Positions 14,165-16,254 of a stretch of DNA of 16,254 nt are shown here, in pieces. How positions within the stretch are numbered: the first letter of the stretch is position 1; each line of letters opens with the position of its first letter. The stretch lies in assembly GCA_003482555.1 (NCBI GenBank), contig DMYQ01000322.1, positions 1,180-17,433 on the forward strand, given 5' to 3'. Made by a program: the position numbers and the translations under genes. The notes below the pieces were generated by a model. It had not been told where the DNA came from. It searched no databases and saw only the letters and a program-made list of their open reading frames with translations. Source of the stretch: Janthinobacterium sp. Lineage in GTDB: Bacteria > Pseudomonadota > Gammaproteobacteria > Burkholderiales > Burkholderiaceae_D.

Positions 14165-15081
14165 TGGATTCGATCGCACCGCTGATCGCCGCCAGCGTCA
14201 ATGCCGGCACCCCCCTGATGCTGGCCGCCCTGGGCCTGTTGATCAATGAAAAATCGGGCGTCGTCAACCTGGGCGCCGAGGGCATGATGCTGGTGGCGGC
14301 GATCGCCGGCTTCGGCGTCGCCGTCGAGAGCGGCAGCCCGGCGCTGGGTTTTCTGGCCGGCGCCGCCGCCGGCATGGTGCTGGCCGGCTTTTTCGCGTGG
14401 ATGACGGTCTGGCTGGGCACCAACCAGTACGCGACCGGGCTGGCGCTGTCCCTGTTCGGGGCCGGCGCCTCGACCTATATCGGCATCAAGTATGTGGGCC
14501 GCAGCCTGCAAAACGGCAAGCACGGCATTCCCTACCTGGAAGACATCCCCTTCCTGGGCACCGCCCTGTTCCGCCAGCATCCCATGGTGTACCTGGCCTT
14601 GCTGCTGTGCGCGGGAATCGCCTGGTTTCTGTACCGCAGCCGGGCCGGGCTGGTGCTGCGCGCCGTCGGCGAATCGCCTTCCTCGGCCCACTCGCTCGGT
14701 TACGACGTGCGCCGCATCCGCCTGGGCGCGATCCTGTTCGGCGGCGCCTGCTGCGGCCTGGCCGGCGCCTTCCTGTCGCTGGTGTACACGCCGCTGTGGG
14801 TGGAGGGCATGGTGGCCGGACGCGGCTGGATCGCCCTGGCCCTGACCACGTTTGCCACCTGGCGCCCGGCGCGCGTGGCGGGCGGCGCCTATCTGTTTGG
14901 CGGCATCACCATCCTGACCTTTCACGCGCAGGGGCTGGGCGTGCCGATCGCCTCGCAACTGTTGTCGATGCTGCCTTACCTGGCCACCATCGTGGTGCTG
15001 GTGCTGATATCGAGCAACGCCAATTACATCAAACTGAACATGCCCGCTTCGCTGGGCAAGCACTTCAATCCGGGCGGCTGA
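14164..15081 (+). CDS. Nucleoside-type ABC permease, second subunit (BPD_transp_2)
   Basis: 305 residues from ATG 14164, which shares one base with the stop of the first permease. The N-terminus AASVNAGTPLMLAALGLLIN leads to the family motif EKSGVVNLGAEGMMLVAAIA (about 37-56), the partner of the EGQFVVGA motif in the first subunit. Several further membrane segments follow, with the loop LRAVGESPSSAHSLGYDVRRIRLGA (about 164-188) that typically contacts the ATPase, then GGACCGLAGAFLSLVYTPLW. The length is normal for the YufQ/NupQ-type smaller permease. It works with the first permease as the inner-membrane channel for nucleosides or a related purine compound. A stem-loop lies between its stop and the binding-protein gene. 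Confidence 0.93.
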   Translation: MDSIAPLIAASVNAGTPLMLAALGLLINEKSGVVNLGAEGMMLVAAIAGFGVAVESGSPALGFLAGAAAGMVLAGFFAWMTVWLGTNQYATGLALSLFGAGASTYIGIKYVGRSLQNGKHGIPYLEDIPFLGTALFRQHPMVYLALLLCAGIAWFLYRSRAGLVLRAVGESPSSAHSLGYDVRRIRLGAILFGGACCGLAGAFLSLVYTPLWVEGMVAGRGWIALALTTFATWRPARVAGGAYLFGGITILTFHAQGLGVPIASQLLSMLPYLATIVVLVLISSNANYIKLNMPASLGKHFNPGG

Positions 15082-15091
15082 GTTGCCTTGG

Positions 15092-15119
15092 CTCCGCCGT
15101 ACCCTCCCCGGCGGCGGAG
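15092..15119 (+). repeat. Stem-loop between the permease and binding-protein genes
   Basis: CTCCGCCG at 15092-15099 pairs with CGGCGGAG at 15112-15119 (8 bp, 12-nt loop) in the 73-bp gap. No T-run follows, so it is more likely an mRNA processing or stability element than a terminator. It could allow the binding protein to be made at a different level from the membrane subunits. Confidence 0.6.
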
Positions 15120-15154
15120 TTCGTAGTGACGGGGAGTATTACAAGGAAAATTTC

Positions 15155-16240
15155 ATGTCCAAAAAATTCTTGCGTCTGGCCCTGTGCGGCGCCGTACTGT
15201 CGACGTTCGCCGCCTTGTCGTCGGCGGCCGCGCCGGCGGCGCCGCTGAACATCGGCTTCGTCTACATCAGCCCGATCGGCGACGCCGGCTGGACCAAGCA
15301 ACACGACCTGGCGCGCAAGGAAGTGGAAAAGGCGCTGGGCGCCAAGGTGACGACCAAGTATGTGGAAAACGTGCCCGAGGGCGCGGACGCCGAGCGCGTC
15401 ATCCGCGACCTGGCGCAGCAGGGCAGCAAGCTGATCATCACGACTTCCTTCGGTTACATGAACCCGACCCTGAAAGTGGCCAAGCAATTTCCCGACGTGA
15501 AGTTCATCCACGTCACCGGCTACAAGACGGCCGTCAACGTGGCCAACACGAACGCCCGTTTTTACGAAGGGCGCTATCTGGCCGGGGTGTTGGCCGGCAA
15601 GATGAGCAAGACCCACGTGGCCGGCTATGTGGCCGCCTTCCCGATCCCGGAAGTGCTGCAGGGCGTGAACGCCTTCGCGCGCGGCATGCGCAGCGTCGAT
15701 CCGAAGGCCGACGTCAAGGTGATCTGGGTGAATAGCTGGTTCGATCCGGGCAAGGAACGCGACGCCGCCATCACCTTGATGGGGCAGGGCGCCGACGTGA
15801 TCACCCACCATACCGACTCGACGGCGGTGGTGCAGGCGGCCGAGGAAAAGGGCAAGTACGCCATCGCCTACCATTCGGACATGAAAAAATACGGTGCGAA
15901 AGCGCAACTTGCCGCCGTGACGCATCATTGGGGCGCATACTATACAAAACAGGCGCAGGCTGTGCTCGATGGCAAGTGGAAGACCAGCAGCACCTGGGGC
16001 GGCATCAAGGATGGCATGGTCGAGCTGGAAGACATCAATCCATCGGTGCCGGCCGATGTGCGCCAGTTCGTGCTGGCGCGCCAGAAGGATATCGTGGCCG
16101 GCACGCTGACGCCGTTCACCGGACCGGTCAAGGATAACGAGGGCAAGGTTCGCCTCGACAAGGGTACGATGAGCGACGACGCCTTGAACAAGATGGATTA
16201 TTTTGTCGAAGGCGTGTCGGGCAAGGTATCAAGCAAATAA
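15155..16240 (+). CDS. BMP-family periplasmic nucleoside-binding protein of the ABC importer
   Basis: 361 residues from ATG 15155, preceded by AAGGAAAA at 15143-15150; the reading frame is open further upstream but lacks a ribosome site. A signal peptide (MSKKFLRLALCGAVLSTFAA…) ends near SSAAA-P (about residue 26). No lipobox Cys is present, so the protein is probably soluble in the periplasm, unlike the lipoprotein forms of Gram-positives. The mature part follows the BMP/PnrA fold: IGFVYISPIGDAGWTKQHDL, DLAQQGSKLIITTSFGYMNP, FPDVKFIHVTGYKT, NARFYEGRYLAGVLAGKMSK, VNAFARGMRSVDP, and MGQGADVITHHTDSTAVVQAAEEKG. These are the conserved ligand-cleft segments. It would deliver purine nucleosides or similar ligands to the permease pair. 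It is the last gene in view, separated from the permease by a hairpin. Confidence 0.93.
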   Translation: MSKKFLRLALCGAVLSTFAALSSAAAPAAPLNIGFVYISPIGDAGWTKQHDLARKEVEKALGAKVTTKYVENVPEGADAERVIRDLAQQGSKLIITTSFGYMNPTLKVAKQFPDVKFIHVTGYKTAVNVANTNARFYEGRYLAGVLAGKMSKTHVAGYVAAFPIPEVLQGVNAFARGMRSVDPKADVKVIWVNSWFDPGKERDAAITLMGQGADVITHHTDSTAVVQAAEEKGKYAIAYHSDMKKYGAKAQLAAVTHHWGAYYTKQAQAVLDGKWKTSSTWGGIKDGMVELEDINPSVPADVRQFVLARQKDIVAGTLTPFTGPVKDNEGKVRLDKGTMSDDALNKMDYFVEGVSGKVSSK

Positions 16241-16254
16241 GCGAGCAAATAAGC
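16232..16254. repeat. In-frame 12-bp tandem duplication over the stop codon of the binding-protein gene
   Basis: AGCAAATAAGC occurs at 16232-16242 and again at 16244-16254, one G apart, so the period is 12 bp; the second copy reaches the window edge. The unit includes the TAA stop, giving a second in-frame TAA at 16250-16252. Confidence 0.85.

Noticed and set aside
1..16254. CRISPR arrays, tRNA or rRNA genes, insertion sequences, prophage genes
   Set aside because: No regularly spaced repeats, no cloverleaf-like or rRNA sequence, and no transposase or phage protein motifs were seen.

Overview
The window is high-GC (roughly two thirds G+C by eye), densely coded DNA. Its proteins (GlxA/AraC regulator, TonB-dependent receptor, Gsp pseudopilins, S53 protease with a PPC tail, BMP-type nucleoside transporter) and codon bias toward C/G third positions suggest a betaproteobacterium, most like Oxalobacteraceae such as Janthinobacterium, Massilia or Duganella. 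This assignment is inference from gene style, not a database match.

Layout. 1-1406 (minus): a GlxA-type AraC regulator whose stop codon overlaps the start of a DJ-1/PfpI-family protein that runs off the left edge. 1719-2114 (plus): a small membrane or lipoprotein with HxH and CxxCH motifs. 2115-2566: a leader region with a 34-codon ORF behind a strong Shine-Dalgarno and several hairpins. 2567-4527 (plus): a secreted sedolisin (S53) protease with pro-domain, catalytic domain and PPC domain, split by an 8-bp tandem duplication and closed by a perfect terminator. 4603-6471 (plus): overlapping gspI-gspJ-gspK, the minor pseudopilin tip of a type II secretion system, without other gsp genes in view. 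6488-7288 (minus): an orphan periplasmic family-3 solute-binding protein. 7692-9911 (plus): a TonB-dependent receptor with terminator, followed by a remnant of another solute-binding protein. 10306-11175 (minus): a Tsx-like outer-membrane nucleoside channel. 11593-16240 (plus): a four-gene BMP-family ABC importer (double ATPase, two permeases, binding protein), divergent from the channel.

How they work together. The divergent Tsx-like channel and BMP importer form a plausible complete nucleoside/purine uptake route: outer-membrane pore, periplasmic binding protein, inner-membrane permease pair and ATPase. The shared intergenic region carries a TATAAT box, operator-like repeats and a G-rich leader. 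The sedolisin is a typical exported substrate class and lies directly upstream of gspIJK, so a secretion link is possible but unproven.

Most notable observation: the sedolisin is interrupted by two tandem copies of an octamer, and removing one copy restores an intact 650-residue protease. A second octamer duplication of identical architecture (5-bp repeats separated by 3 bp, 21 bp in total) sits about 0.95 kb upstream at the end of the small CxxCH protein. These may be slipped-strand mutations, phase-variation switches or assembly errors. No rRNA, tRNA, CRISPR array, insertion sequence or phage gene was seen.
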